The translations under genes and the position numbers were made by a program. Below are positions 10,081-22,640 of a stretch of 45,780 bases of DNA, one piece after another. Positions within the stretch are counted from its first letter, which is position 1. Each line of letters starts with the position of its first letter. The notes beneath the pieces are model-generated. The model worked only from the letters and a program-made list of their open reading frames with translations. It had not been told where the DNA came from and did not search any database. The DNA lies in assembly GCA_015680685.1 (NCBI GenBank), contig MNCI01004170.1, forward strand, positions 71,153 through 116,932, written 5' to 3'. Source of the DNA: Gnetum montanum (taxonomy: Eukaryota; Streptophyta; Gnetopsida; Gnetales; Gnetaceae).

Positions 10081-12834
10081 GAAGAAGAAGCCAAGATGAT
10101 TGCATACATCTTGAATGTAGAAGCCACCTCACAAGAGATAATGACAAAGGTGAAAATGATCAAAAACTACAAAGGACAATGAGGTATTATCATATCTATT
10201 AGAAAAATGGTGGTCATGACCAAACCATTATTCCAATAATCCAAATATCCCGAAGATCAAATTCATGATAAAAGGTAAGCCAATAATGTTATTACGAATA
10301 AGACTAATAAACTTAGTAAAAAGAATGATAGACAAACTAAGTCCAAGCCTGGCTTTTCTAATGTTGTAAAGGAGTAGGTACAACCTCCCATCATGGACTT
10401 CAATGCCCTCACCATGGGCAATGATACCTTTGATGATTATATGTATATTGATTCTGGTACTGCACAATATTTTATTGGTAATTTATCCCTTCTATCAAAT
10501 GTGAAGAAGAACCTAAAACTACATTACATAAAAATTGGAGATGGACATTTAATAAAAATTACTAAAAGTGAGGACTTAGCGATTTCCAATATGAAATTAA
10601 AAGATGTTGGTTACAATAAAGAATTTGATGTTGGTTACAATTTATCAAATGAAAAATGAAGGCTTAAGTATTTGATTTGATGAAAATGATCATGATATTT
10701 CTTATTGTTTCATACACCATGATGATGAAAATTTTGCCTACAATGTATCATGCAATGGTATATTTTGAATTATGGTTTACAATGGTAAAAGAATGTACTT
10801 AACTTCTAATCAAGATTCACTAAAGAAATGACATTCAATACTTGGACATGTAAATATTAAAACATTAATAAAAATTCATTAATTCCATTATGAAATTTTC
10901 AAATTTGAAGGTAATCAATAGTTGAGTTACAAATTTGGCAAGATTGAGAAGATGCATTGTTTGTTGCTTACTTGACACCATGAAATTAAATCATTAGCAT
11001 CCCTTGAAATGGTTCATTCAAATTTTTGTAGTCCCTTCTTATCATAAGGCATAAGAAATGAAAGCTATTTGTAAATTTTGTTAATAATTTTAGTCAAATG
11101 ACTTGGCTTTATAGTTTGACACACAAATCACAGGTGTTCAGAAATTTTAAGCATTTTAAAATCAGGATTGAAATTGGAAAAGGTTTCAAATTGAAGGTTT
11201 TAAGATTTTATGGTGGCGGTGAATATAATTTAAATGAGTTTAAATATTATTATAGTAACAATGGTATAAAATAAAAATTTACAAGGCCATAACTTCATAG
11301 CAAAATGATGTTGCAAATAAGAAAAATAATAAAACAATAACTAAGATGATAAGATGCATGATATACAAGTATCAAAATCTTTATGAATAGAGGCAACATA
11401 TTATTTTGTTCATATTATTAATAGAATTCTAACTATAGCTTTGAAAGACACTTGCCCAATTAAAAAACTATATAACAACAAGGAAGTATTGTTATCTCAT
11501 CTTCATCCATTTGTGAAATCTTATTATGTTAATGTTTCACAAGCACAACATAGTAAGTTGGACCTTAAGGCCATGATGAATTACCCCTCGAGTATTGAAT
11601 GGATCATAAAGCTTACCAAGCATGGATCATTAAGGATAAAAAAAATTATAAAATCTCAAGATGTATTATTTGACAATCTACTTCAAAAATAAGATAACAC
11701 TATGAGTCAAAAAACTTCTATTATTCCCACGGTGATCCCATGTAAAGATAAAAATGGCTCACAACCATTTTTAACCTAATATGAAGGTATAAAGAAGTTG
11801 CTATAAATGCGGATTCAAACACCCTAGATTCCTTTGCACACTAGCAACCATAATTGTTTAAGAATCAATTAAGAGATCTAAGATTGATAAAGTTAGAACA
11901 TATGAAAGAATTGCTAATGAAAAGGCTTAGAGGTGGAAAAATGTAAGTTATAGAAGAACATTTTGCTTTGATTAACTAAAAAATTGTATTTGAGGTAGGT
12001 GAAACGATGAGTGTGTAGGAGGCTATGCAAAGTATAGATTAGTATGAAGTAATAAAAACAAAATATAACATGTTAATGAAAAATGATACATCGAAATTAG
12101 TGAGTTCACTACAAATAAAAGTATTAACTAGTAAAAGGGTTTTTTGTGAAAAAGAAAAGTTGATAACATGGTAGATAAATATAAGGTCTAATTGGCTACA
12201 AGAGGCTTTACTCAAATGAAAAAAATTAACTACAAAGAAACCTTTGCATGCATCATGAAACAAAGAACCATATGGTGCATTCTATCATTAGCAACCTCAT
12301 ATGATTGGAGACTGGATTAACTTGATGTTNTATGATATTATAATAACTAGGGAGAATACTCAACTAATTAATCACATTAAAATTTACTTGAAAACAAAAT
12401 TTGAAATGTCAAACTTTGGTTTGCTAAATTATTTTCTTAGTTTTAAAAGTCATTAGTCATTGATGCAAATATGAATAACTCAAAAGAAGTATGCTTTGAA
12501 CCTATTAAAGAAATACCATATGATGGATTATAAATTAATATCAACATTGTTGGATTTAGGGAGTACATTATGGGTTGGTGATTCTGAACCCATTTCTAAT
12601 CCCATGATATATCAAAATTTGATTGAGAAGTTAATTTATTTAATAAATGTTCAACTTGATATTCCTTTTTTAGTGAGTTTATTATCCAAGTTCAATAAAA
12701 AAACCTACCAATATACTTTTTATGTTGGTAATGGGTATATTGAGATACTTGTAAGATACAGTTAATTACATCTAAATTTTGATTGTCCCTTAAAAGTAGA
12801 TTTGGAAGATTATAAAAACTGTAGACTATAGAGT
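10080..12834 (+). pseudogene. Ty1/copia gag-pol relic
   Basis: Copia landmarks appear in order on the plus strand. There is a protease-like IDSGTAQYF at about 10446 (DSG kept) and a GAG-pre-integrase LGHVN at about 10845. Integrase-like pieces EMVHSN and GGGEY-like follow at 11000-11230. The RT has a GFTQMKKINYKETFA stretch at about 12200-12245. An ALNLLKKYHM segment (12496) is followed by NLIEKLIYLINVQLDIPF at about 12620-12675. Many stops and frameshifts break it, and no LTR was found. The copy ends inside or just before RNase H where element D starts, so it predates D. Confidence 0.75.
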
Positions 12835-12839
12835 TGATG
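12835..12839. repeat. Target-site duplication TGATG, left copy (element D)
   Basis: Identical to 38560-38564 at the far end of element D, 25.7 kb away. The two lie immediately outside matching LTR ends. Confidence 0.8.
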
Positions 12840-13328
12840 TGTGACATCCCATTCCAATGAATTAGTTATATTAGACATTATGTGCAAGAAGATAACATGG
12901 CAATGTTAAATATGTGAAACATTTGGCATTATGAAAGAGAAAATAGGGAGAACGTAAAAGGAAAAAGAAATGAATGCTTTATTAATGTAGCATAATGTAT
13001 CTGATTCATACTCTAAGAGTTTCTTGGGGTTATCTTCCTTCGACATCTATCCCTTAGAGGCTATCCAGCATTGTTATCCTGGTTAGACTTATCATTAACA
13101 AAAAAGAATGGCCAATCTTCTTTCTATCCCACTTCACTTGACACTAGTTACTAGCCTTTACCAACTCAACAACTCCATGCTAATATGACCTCCAATGCCC
13201 ATGTGTAAATACCTTAGGTGAAACCCCTAAAGATTACCTTGAGAGACGTGCCTATTATTACAATGTGCCCTTTCAAGTATTAATAAAAATTATCATTTTG
13301 GGTCCTATTACAATAATTACATCATTAG
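12840..13328 (-). repeat. Element D 3' LTR, first part (split by B)
   Basis: Begins tgtgacatcccattcc, like the 5' LTR at 37989. Similarity runs to acatcattag, where B enters, and resumes at 26285. On the minus strand a polyadenylation-type AATAAAG (12977-12983) is shared with the other LTR (38149-38155). Parts before and after B total about 547 bp against 571 bp for the intact LTR. Confidence 0.85.
13324..13328. repeat. Target-site duplication ATTAG, left copy (element B)
   Basis: Matches 26280-26284. The uninterrupted D LTR has a single attag at the equivalent place (38496-38500), so the insertion point is proven by an empty site in the same window. Confidence 0.95.
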
Positions 13329-14262
13329 TGATGAGTGGTTGAAGGTACCCCTACATACAACCATATGACTCACAAAGCGTTCATGCACAATTCGGTCAAA
13401 TTTTGTGGACTCTTTAGTTTCTAGTGCACTAGTCTTCTAGGAAGTGAATCTTGCCCTAAGGTTGCTCGTTGTCTTACCAATTACACTTGTGAAGTACAAA
13501 GGTATGGTTAAGTGTAATTGAGGCATATGATTTTTGTCCTTTTATGTTTTATGTTCTTTGGTGCCTGAAGAGAGAGATAAAGTAATTTAATGACTAATTC
13601 AATCTCGCTAACTAATTGGTATCTAGCTAATCCTAACATAAGCATCTGATCCAACTATCTATACATGTCCTAAACCCATGTATCCATTGCTAGGTTACCA
13701 AGTGCTACACTACTAGGTGCACCAAGCAATAACGCTGCTAGGATTACCAAGTGAATATGTTTCTATGCTCGAAGCGGTCGTACTTATGTACTTAATCTAT
13801 TTAGCTTAATTGATTAAAATGTAATTTAGCTTAATTGATTGAATATTTAATAAAAACAATGAATGCATAAATAAAACATTTAAGTTATCCAAAATGCTAC
13901 AAGGTTTATCAAGAAGCTCACCTTTATTGCCATACATACTAGCGTGGTTTAGGTACAATAGTGCTCAAATAAAGATTCATACACTCAATGACTCTTGCTA
14001 TGGGCACTTGAGAAAAATATTCTAGTTTTCAAATAGACAAACTACAAGAGCTCTACTACTACTATGAATCTAATGCCCATAAACATGGCTAAGAGCTCAT
14101 ATTTATAGTTTTTTCTCTAAGGCTGCATCGATAGGGCCTTGTCAATGTAGTAAATGCTATATCAACATGGCCTTGTCGATGAGGCAACACCATGTAAACA
14201 AGGCCTCATTGACTAGGTTGCATCAACGGGGGTCCATTAACATGACACTTTAACACTCATCA
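13329..14262 (-). repeat. Element B 3' LTR (934 bp)
   Basis: Plus-strand ends are tgatgagt and actcatca, perfect inverted termini. A TATA box on the minus strand lies at 14100-14108, preceded by GTCGA/GGCC-type U3 repeats at 14125-14240. Confidence 0.95.
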
Positions 14263-14275
14263 TACCCTCACAACT
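14263..14275 (-). promoter_or_regulatory. Polypurine tract of element B
   Basis: Minus strand GTTGTGAGGGTA directly abuts the 3' LTR. The upstream text CTCAAGGATGAGTTTTCATT is shared with element C (31264-31285). Confidence 0.7.
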
Positions 14276-14503
14276 AAATGAAAACTCATCCTTGAGTTCT
14301 TTTATAAATTTAGGAAGGTATAGGATTATTAACTAACTATTAACAAAACAAAACAAATTGACTTGACAAAACTAAGTGCCCAAGTGTACAAATCAATACA
14401 TTACAAAAAATTGTGGTGTTCATGACACAAAATTGAACACAATCACATGACTACAAAACATTGGATAGCACATCCTTTGATGGTGTGAAGATGGTAGTGA
14501 ATA
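14276..14503 (-). other. 3' untranslated stretch between ORF3 and polypurine tract (B)
   Basis: AT-rich, no ORF. It ends in a segment shared with element C next to the polypurine tract. Confidence 0.5.
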
Positions 14504-17285
14504 TTAGACAATCCCAAGTGATGGAGGTTCTTGAGGCTCTAAAGGACCTTCATTGGCTCTAGACACATGTAGTAGCTAAGGTGGTTATGGATGTCCTGCT
14601 ATAGCTACAACCTATAGTGGAAATCTAAAAGCATTAATGAATGCCTTCATCTTCTCTTGCTTACTCTGAGAATCATTCACAGTCCACGCAACATCATCAA
14701 TGTGGGCTGGAATGGGAACATCCCACGAATAGAGCATGATTAGGAACATCTCATTTATATTGACAAACCAAATAGTGAACTATTTGCATTCACTGTTGAA
14801 CACCCTTACTACATTTTGTAGCTTCTGGTAATTATTCATCCTCCTAGCCACGTTCTTGGCAATTGATCATTGATCTGTGAAGTGTGCCTTAACAACTTTG
14901 AGCTTAGTGTTAGCCACCAGAAGCGTGTCCTTGGTGTCCTTATGATGCTTGAACATGGCCTTATATAGTAAGTACAAGCTAGCCACCTATTTCTCTAATT
15001 TAGACTGTGCCATCCAATAGTCAACATGGCTAGATTTGCGTAATAGATATTGGCAAGCTCCATGTATTCCATCATCTCTTTGATCTGCAACTCCTTTGTG
15101 TGGATTTCCACTTTGTTGTAGGCATCTATCCCATCAATGATGGGTTGCCAAACTTCTCTGCCTTTTTGGAGTTGCTGGAGGGCTTCATTTGCTTTTACCT
15201 TTTCCAATTGGATATGTTTTTCATTTACTTCCTTCTGTAGACCAACCTAGGTGACTACCTTAATTGTAGTCTTCTGGCAAAGGACACACACCTCCTCCAT
15301 GAAGAGCTTCTTGTTCTCTGCTACCAATCTTCTCAATTCTGTGTTTGCTCTAGCTAGTTGCTCCTGCTATTAATGGATAAATTCAAGTAACTTTTGCTTG
15401 TGCTTATCAACATTCTATAGGCAATGATTTTTTGTGGTCAACTGGATATTCTCTTGGTGGGTTTGATCTAAGGACTTTTGAATCTTGTGTTATGTGGCCT
15501 CTACCAAGGACCTATAGAATACCACCTTTACCATTACAACCTCATCCCTTTTGAGTTTGGTGTGAAGCTATTCCATAACCTCATCTCTTGTCAGTGCTAG
15601 GTTGAGAAATGCAGGATTGACAATCTAGGCTGTTAATTCAACAATTTCTGTAGCCAAGCATTCATTCTGCTTCTTGGTTGTTTTAAGTTGCCTCTCCAAT
15701 ATGATATTTTTGCCCCTTTCCTCTAGTAGCTTTGACTAGGTTATAGTGATGTTGTCTGAAAGGTCAAAAAAATCCGAAAGTGGTTACCCAATTTTCCCTA
15801 GTCAGTTCCTCATGCTGTGCTACACTTATTCTACTACTTATGGTCCCCGTGGATGTATGCACATCTCTGAGTGTAGTGATGTCTGGTGCAAATGCTATAG
15901 GTGTATTGAACGTTTCGACTATCTTGTTAGAAACCACTTCTGCTACTGTTTCCTACCCTTGGTGTTGCATCACCAAAACTATTACTTGCTCATCCTTCTC
16001 TAAGTGCACTAAGAAGGTTGAAACATTCCCAGAGATTTCTAGGAGTGTCCATTATTTTGCAAGCAATACTATGACCTTCCTAGTTCTTGGATTTAACCTT
16101 GCTAGTAGCTGCATTCTTTGGGCTGAGAAAATGGATCCACCCTCATCCATCAAACTGATTGGTCAGGCCACCTCATTAAGGTGACTCATGGCTAGTTTGT
16201 AGATGAATGGGTCCCCATCACTTGTGCTTGCTCATTTCTCTTGTTCACTCAAGAGCCATTCTCTACATTCTCGCAACTGTTTGGCAATTATAGTAATGTC
16301 TGGCACAATTGTTTGAGTGGTGGGTTGAGGTGGTGATCACAAGCATCTTATCCTTCATCATTTCTACCTAATTGGAGGCCAAAATAGTTCTAACAATGTT
16401 GTTAGTGTAACAGACTATCTCTTCCCTTCGACAAAGTTTATTGATGAGGCATGGGAAGGGGAATGCCTTCCTTCCGTATTCATTTTCTTTAAATTGCTTC
16501 TCCATATCCAAATATATCTATTACAAAAGGTTGATAAGGAATCTCCCACTCAGAGTGGTGCATGGTCAGGCAGAGAAGGTAGTGATTTTGCTTGGCCTCA
16601 CCATGGGATTGAGGTAGAAGGCTGCAATCTTGTAATGGATCCTCTCTATCATTGTGAGGATGCCAAAATCCTTACAGTTGACACCATAACACGATTGCAC
16701 TCATTCTTTCTTGATGCTCAAATTTGCCTAAATTGGGATTTTAGTAAGATTTTCCCCTGTTTCAAGCAACCCAAGCACTACAATAGTGGCTTGCATTGAG
16801 TAGGACACTAAGATGTCCTTTATTTTCACCATTGCTCTAGACAGTTTGTTGTTCTAAAATAGAAATGTTTCTCCCATGTACCACTCCCCAATGAAAGTGA
16901 TGATTGGCCACATGGAAGAGGCCTTCAGCTGATCCTATACTTCTCTTGGTGCATGCTCCAAGAAAGGGCCAAAATTTAACTCTTGGAGCATCATTTTTTG
17001 GACGTCTCTTGATTTAATCTAATTTAGGCAAGCCTCTATTAAGGTCACCTCAAGATTTGCTTGTTGTGCTAGTGCATCCTCCTGATGGGAGTGTTCTGTT
17101 TCTACTGCTATTGGTTCTAGAATCTATTTGATAGATTCCACTTTTGCCTCTTCCCTGAGAGGAATTGTGGAATGGGTTGTGAGTGGTTCTTCCTAGGGTT
17201 GTTCTTGGCCTCTTTTTGTTCTAGGACATTTTTCCCTTGGTTGGGATGGTCCTGCTTCCTACATGTGCTTTTCTTTTGGTGCCAT
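14504..17285 (-). pseudogene. Element B ORF3: long, coiled-coil-like, unrecognised product
   Basis: A reading frame of about 930 codons can be followed from the ATG at 17285 to a TAA at 14504, broken by stops and a few frameshifts. The text is highly charged and Lys/Glu/Gln-rich over 15000-15750 (for example EKVKANEALQQLQKGRE and EIHTKELQIKEMMEY), as in long coiled coils. Segments near 16130-16190 (YKLAMSHLNEV) and 14600-14760 look like folded domains I do not know. I see no signal peptide or obvious membrane segment, so calling it env-like rests on position only. In the first 600 bases I count seven TAG stops, one TGA and no TAA. Confidence 0.6.
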
Positions 17286-17585
17286 CTATGGTCACAACAC
17301 ATTCATGGATGAGTAGATGTAATGTGTAACTTTAAAGTTTTGAGTATCTTTCCCGTTAGTTAGTTAGTTAGTTAGTTACACTTTGGCTATGGTTTGACCA
17401 TGGCAGATTAATTATTTTATTAATTATTCATTATAAATGTCACTGGAACTCGTTGGAAAGGTTTAACTCTTGTAATTTGGTGTTTAATGATTGATTTCTC
17501 AGTTAAACCTTTGTGGGAGTTAGAAAAAATTGCAAAATGTTTTCTATACAAAATGGTACATTTTTGACCACTTTGAAAAGCTTAC
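17286..17585 (-). promoter_or_regulatory. Candidate 300-bp intron in front of ORF3 (B)
   Basis: A strong plant-type donor, AG|GTAAGC, begins at 17585, and an AG acceptor (CCATAG) ends at 17286, exactly at the ORF3 ATG. The acceptor's pyrimidine tract is weak. In copy A the acceptor is kept but the donor is changed (AGAGCTACGC). A spliced ORF3 mRNA from the internal promoter block is inferred, not shown. Confidence 0.35.
17345..17380. repeat. GTTA microsatellite
   Basis: Short gttagttagttagttagtta run inside the candidate ORF3 leader of B. Confidence 0.7.
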
Positions 17586-17729
17586 CTCTAGTAGCTACAG
17601 GGTAGAAGAATGAAGTGATTTGGATAAATAGTTTGTAAGTTATGGGCTCTGGAAGGTTTTAGGCTCTGAGAAATTGAAAAACTCCTTTGGTAGTTGTGAG
17701 AAAATGTAAAATTTTCTAAGTGGGGTCAT

Positions 17730-17830
17730 GCTTATTTATACTATTTTTGGCTTATGTCAATAGGGCCTTGTATATGGGGCCTCATATACAGTCAGCTCTG
17801 TCAACGGGGCCTCGTATATGGGGCCCATTG
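17730..17830 (-). promoter_or_regulatory. U3-like internal promoter block upstream of ORF3 (element B)
   Basis: On the minus strand, repeats of a GTATATGAGGCCCC / GTTGAC..GGCCC type are followed by TATAAATAAGC at about 17735. This copies the order of elements in the family's LTR U3. It lies about 450 bases before the ORF3 ATG and about 150 before the donor at 17585. Downstream sequence (17580-17720) is conserved with copy A (1300-1420). Confidence 0.5.
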
Positions 17831-19250
17831 GTAAAATTTTTTAATTTTGAATATCTCAAGAAATATAAGGAATTTTTCTATGAAATTAGGATCTATGAAA
17901 TCCCAAAAAAGCAAATAATATGATAAAATCATTGAAGAGGATCTTTGAAATCTCAAAAATTAAAAAATTTGATGGAGAATGTATTTAATGAACAAAATTT
18001 GTAAAGGAACACATGGTTGGATGCAGAAGATGGCTGTATGAAAGATACAATTTGTAAAAATGTCGAAGGATAAGGTTCTTAGCAAATCCAAGAAAGAAAT
18101 ATGTAAGTGGGTCCTCCCCATTGCAGGTACATGCCTCTTTTTGCCCTTGCATAACCTCATTCTAAGGAGTCTGAGGGCCCCATAAGTAACTAATGGTCAA
18201 TGAAAGTTAAGAACCAAAATCCAGAAGATTCTACCTAAGAATTCAAATACATTAGACCAAGACATAGAATCATGAACATGGACAATGATAGTGAGGTGAA
18301 TTATAATTAGCATAGATGAATGATAAAGAAGGTGGAATCGAATTCCAACTAAGGTCATAAGAAGTCCCTTGTAAAGTTTATGTTTAAAATGACCGAAGAA
18401 GATCCATCCTTAGTTTAGACCAAAACCAACCTCTTTCAATGACTTCGCATCACCACTCCAAGATTTATCCATCTCCTCAAGAAAAAATAGTGATTCCATA
18501 AAATAACCAACATTCTATAAAGAGAAGAAAAGAGAAGTAGGAAGTGAGATAGGACCTTAGTTAAAGGGGACCTTTAGGCATGGGTGCATGTATTTCTAGT
18601 CTCATAACCAATGCTTGTAGCCCATTTATTTGTCTAAGGGATATGCTTTGAATTCCCATCATGTTTGTTTGTTTTTCCTTTGTTTGTTTTGTTTATTTTT
18701 TTCTATTTTTTTTAGATTTTTGGATGGGAACCACACCATGTAAAGACTTTATTTTTATTTGACTTCCTATTAGTGGTTGGAATGGAACGGTAGGAAGTCC
18801 ATGAAAAACACTTAAGCACTTAAGTAAGTAGAAGAGTAAAAAGAATACTAAGTCCCCTTGAAGTCACACCCTATTCAAACCTTTGAATATTTTCCAGATT
18901 CTGGAAACTACCAAGGTCACAAATTTATTAAAATTTTCTTTAATGAAAGGGACCTCAAACTTGCAGAACAAGGAAAACCATAGAGTTCGTGGATGGGTGG
19001 ATGATGTGGACTCATTTCTTGTTCCATGAAGAAGAAACCATGATTGAGTCATTGGTACAAAAATTCAAAAATAGAAACCAAACATTAGCAAATCAAAAAC
19101 ATAAAGCACAAAAGACCATCAGTAATAACTACAGTACCATAGTGTCCTATTGGCAATAAAGCACTTTTATTAGCAAAAATTTGAAAATCACACTCAAACA
19201 AAAGTAAAATACATATGAAAGTGTAAAATATCCAATATAGATTTAAACAT
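17831..19250 (-). other. Conserved non-coding spacer between pol and ORF3 (B)
   Basis: No open frame of note. Conserved blocks shared with A and C include gtgggtcctcccca (18109), ttgcataacctc (18147), caaaaccaacc (about 18420) and gctttgaattcccat (18645). The plus strand is T-rich at 18660-18720. 19080-19250 is A-rich and matches C 32930-33230. Confidence 0.55.
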
Positions 19251-20300
19251 ACTAATGATGGTGTAAAACAAAAAATGATGTAAAAATAAGAAAAATTTTG
19301 AAAATCAAAAAGTTGTAAAATAAATAAATTNTAGAAGAAAAGGTTTTGTTAGTTAGGTAAGGTCCTTCCCATAATGTTTGAAAATTTTTTTCAGGTACAT
19401 GTGTGGGATTCCAGCAAAGAACCTTATCTCCTAGTTGAAATTTCACTTTCTATATTCTTTGATCATGTCATTTTTTATTGAATACCTTGACTTTATTCAA
19501 AGACAAGGCCACCAATTAGTTTTTTTTCTAGCACATTAGTCTTTATTTTTGGGCTAGACTTAGGTCAAGATTTAGGTCATAGGCTGTTGAGACTATATGG
19601 AGATAAGATTCACTGGAAGTGTTGGAAGTTTTCTATACACTAACTCATAGGGAGAGTATCCAATAGGAAGTTTCCATGTCAAGAGATAGGCCCAAAGGGC
19701 ATCATTGAGGTTTGTGCTTCTGTCTCTCAGATATTTGCTTATGATTCTTGTTAAGATCTTTGTGATCTCCTAGTTAGTTACCTTTGCTTGACCATTAGCT
19801 TGAGGATGATAGAGTGTTGTTAATTATGTTTAACCCCCAAGCATTGCATCAATTTTCTAAAAGTGGCACATGTAAAATGAGTTTCATTATTAGAAATCAG
19901 TGAACGTGGCACCCCAAACTTGTTTACAACATTTTGTTGTACAAATCTAGTAGTAGCGGATGATGTACAATTGGTGATGGCTACTGCTTCTACCCATTTG
20001 GTGTAGTAGTGGACTGTTATGATGATATATGCCTTTTCATTGGACATAGGTGTGATGGGACCCATGAAGTCTATGTCCCATATGTCAAAGGGCTCAAATG
20101 GCTAAATCTACTATTGAGGACCCTCCATCTGAGCAGTCATCCCACCATCTCTTTGACAATGCCCACAAGATTGGAAAAATTGATGGACATCCCTAAAGAT
20201 TGTAGGCCAATAATATCTTGCCATCATGATTTTTATGGCCATGCATCTCCCTACATAGTGGCCTCCATAAGAGCCTTCATGAGCATCCTAGAGAACATGC
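19251..20300 (-). pseudogene. Element B integrase, catalytic residues lost
   Basis: The N-terminal zinc-binding part runs on from 20288-20605 (GDLYKVCTNGLVHWYVPD). The core is 19820-20065 with YYTKWVEAVA and KFGVPRSLISNNETHF, and the C-terminal part is at 19252-19446 (KFQLGDKVLCW, then LWEGPYL). In the family the core needs an Asp before YTKW and another in S-D-N-G. Here they read His (VHYYTKW) and Asn (SNNET), so two of three DDE residues are gone. One ambiguous base sits at 19331. No chromodomain was recognised past the C-terminal part. Confidence 0.8.
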
Positions 20301-20870
20301 AATTGATCCACATCAGGGACATACCAATGAACTAGGCCATTAGTGCATACCTTGTAAAGGTCTCCATTGATTTTCATGAAGTACTTTGCCTGATGAAGAA
20401 ATTGTTGTTTTTTCCTAAAGTCTAGATCTTGTGGCATCTCCTGAGTAAGAAGGTAAGTGAGGATGGCATCATACCATTTTGGTTCAGTAGGCACTTGGTC
20501 ATTTATTACTCCTATGAAGAGGACTTCATTTGGAAATTGATCAAATATTAGACTCTCCTCCTCTTTATTATCCCATCTTAATCGAGAGAGGTAGTCAAAA
20601 ATCACATTCTCAGTCCCTTTTCAATCTATCATTGTGAGATTGAATTCCTACAAGATCATGAGCCACTGTATGATACGGGGGCTCACGGTTAGCTTATTCA
20701 TCAGGAATTGGATGGCACTATGGTCTATATGAAAAAATATTTTATAAGCAAGTACATAGTGCCGAAACTTTTCAAGAGCATACATCACTGCCATTAATTC
20801 TTTCTTCGTTGTGGTGTAATTCAACTATGCACCCACAATGCTTCAACTTGCGCAATGAATGTAATATGAA
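20301..20870 (-). pseudogene. Element B RNase H and integrase zinc-finger linker
   Basis: The open stretch 20288-20605 starts at FDYLSRLRWD, the usual end of RNase H (DYLSRL), and passes into the integrase N-terminus. The RNase H body at 20640-20870 matches A's 4211-4399 segment, including the NYT..KKEL region and HIDHSA, where the catalytic-type Asp context is kept but the reading frame is broken. Confidence 0.7.
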
Positions 20871-21860
20871 CATTTTTTATCATCCAACTACATAATCATA
20901 GCTCCCAAGGCATAATTAGATGCATCTTTCACTATGTGGAATGGTTTGGACCAGTTTGGTGCCCATAGAATTAGAGTTTCTATGAGTTTCTCCTTTAGTA
21001 TTTGGAATTCATGTTCGCACTTCTTGGTCCAAAAAAATGAAGCATCTTTCTTTGTAAGCTTGACCAATGACTTTGCAATCCTAGAGAAATTCTCTATGAA
21101 TTGTCAGTAGTAGCTAGTATGTCTAAGGAATGATTTGATATATTTAAATGTCTCTGGTTGGCATGTGATTTCTTGGATGACCCTTATCTTTTCAAGGTCT
21201 CCTCAATCCCTACCTAAGTAATTTGATGCCCTAGTATTATGTCTTATTGAACCATTAAATGGCTTTTCTACCAATTGAGCCTAAGGATTGTTTCGACACA
21301 TCTTTTCAGTACCTGCTCAAGGCAGTCCAAGGCTTGCTCAAATGTAGCCCCATCGGTAGAGAAGTCATCCATAAAGACTTCTACCCTACTACCAATTTAT
21401 TGTTGGAAAATACTAAGGATCAAGCATTAAAATGTTGCAGAGGCATTGCATAGACTGAATAGCATCTTACAATATGAAAAAGTTTCCCATAGACTTGTGA
21501 ATGTTGTCTTGGCTTGATCTTTTAGCACAATTTGGATTTGGTTATAGCCACTATAACCATCCAAGAAGCTATAATAGCAATGCCTAGAGATAGTGTCCAA
21601 CACTTAATTCACAAATGGCAATGGAAAATGATCTTTAAATGTTGCCATGTTCAACAGCTTAAAGTCAAAGCAAACCCACCACTTACCACCTTTCTTTGGC
21701 ATAATTACAAATGGGCTAACCCACTCACTATTCATGATGGGATAGATGAACCCCACCTTGAGGAGTTGTTCTATTTCCTACTTGATGATTTACTTTATTT
21801 TGGTATTCAGCCATCTTTGTGGCTACCTTCTTAGCCTCATGGCTAGGTTGGTGTAGATGC
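20871..21860 (-). pseudogene. Element B reverse transcriptase, decayed
   Basis: RT motifs on the minus strand: the SEW..P/VPKKGG-like region at about 21690-21730, FLDGYSGYNQIQI at about 21540-21580, and FMDDF with MDD codons at 21364-21372. At about 21605 a TAA replaces a glutamine codon in the same place where copy A has TAG. The catalytic aspartates remain but several stops and frameshifts kill the frame. Confidence 0.85.
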
Positions 21861-22379
21861 AATGCTGGCATATCCTTGGATTGATTCCTATAAGTTCAGG
21901 TTATGACCAAGTAAAGGTTGTTGGCCACTTGTTGACAACTTACAATAGCTTGTATTTTTGTCATGGAGTAAGATTTACATTGATTATGATTGGCCTACCA
22001 TTATTTGAAAATGCATACTCCATGCCAACTAGCAGAGTTTTTAAATCTAAGGGCTCTTGAAATTATTATAGATTTCCAACTCTCCCCAATAGGTATCATC
22101 ATCTTCATCATTGGAGAGTTGGTGATGAACTTGTTCAAGTTCATCCATGCTTTCAACAAAGGTGCATGTCAGGCACTCAGTTGGTTCCATGCACAATGTG
22201 CCATTGGTAGATTCAGTTGTCAACCATTGGGTGGTGCCCTCTTGTTTTGTAGTTGCTGTGTATAGGCACCTTTGCATATCTATTTTATGTGGACACTAAT
22301 TGCATGCTCGAATTAATGTACTCTTAATGGATCAAATTTTTTGCACACAATTGCACCCACTAGTACTATACATGATGCA

Positions 22380-22640
22380 TGGAACATGCTTCTTCTCTAA
22401 ATTTTAAAATTCATTTTCCTTGGAGATTTCCAATGAGAGGTTCCTAATGACCATTCGCATTTCAACTGTGCTTAACCATGTCCTTCCCATAATGAGGGGG
22501 AAGTCACCTTTGCAATTCTCAACCTTGATCACTAGAAAATTAGCAGGATAGGACCACCCACTAACTGTGGTCACAATGTCATTCACTAATCCCAAAGGAA
22601 CAATGATTGATTGATTTGATAATTCTAAACAAATGTTGCC
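22380..22640 (-). pseudogene. Element B protease, C-terminal part
   Basis: 22404-22595 reads GLVNDIVTTVSGWSYPANF, then PLIMGRTWLSTV, the counterpart of the retropepsin [IV][LM]GR..L motif. The N-terminal half with the DSG active site, kept in A at 6270-6278, is replaced here by the repeat-rich insertion at 22641-22860. 21861-22379 is linker between protease and RT, no domain seen. Confidence 0.6.

Noticed and set aside
12840-13328. D LTR taken as the 3' LTR of the copia relic (10080-12834)
   Set aside because: The relic is on the plus strand and ends without a polypurine tract. The LTR's own primer site, polypurine tract and TGATG duplication pair it with 37989-38559 on the minus strand.
15780-16184. 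134-codon plus-strand open frame
   Set aside because: It lies antisense to the B ORF3 frame, which gives consistent protein-like text on the minus strand. It shows no domain.
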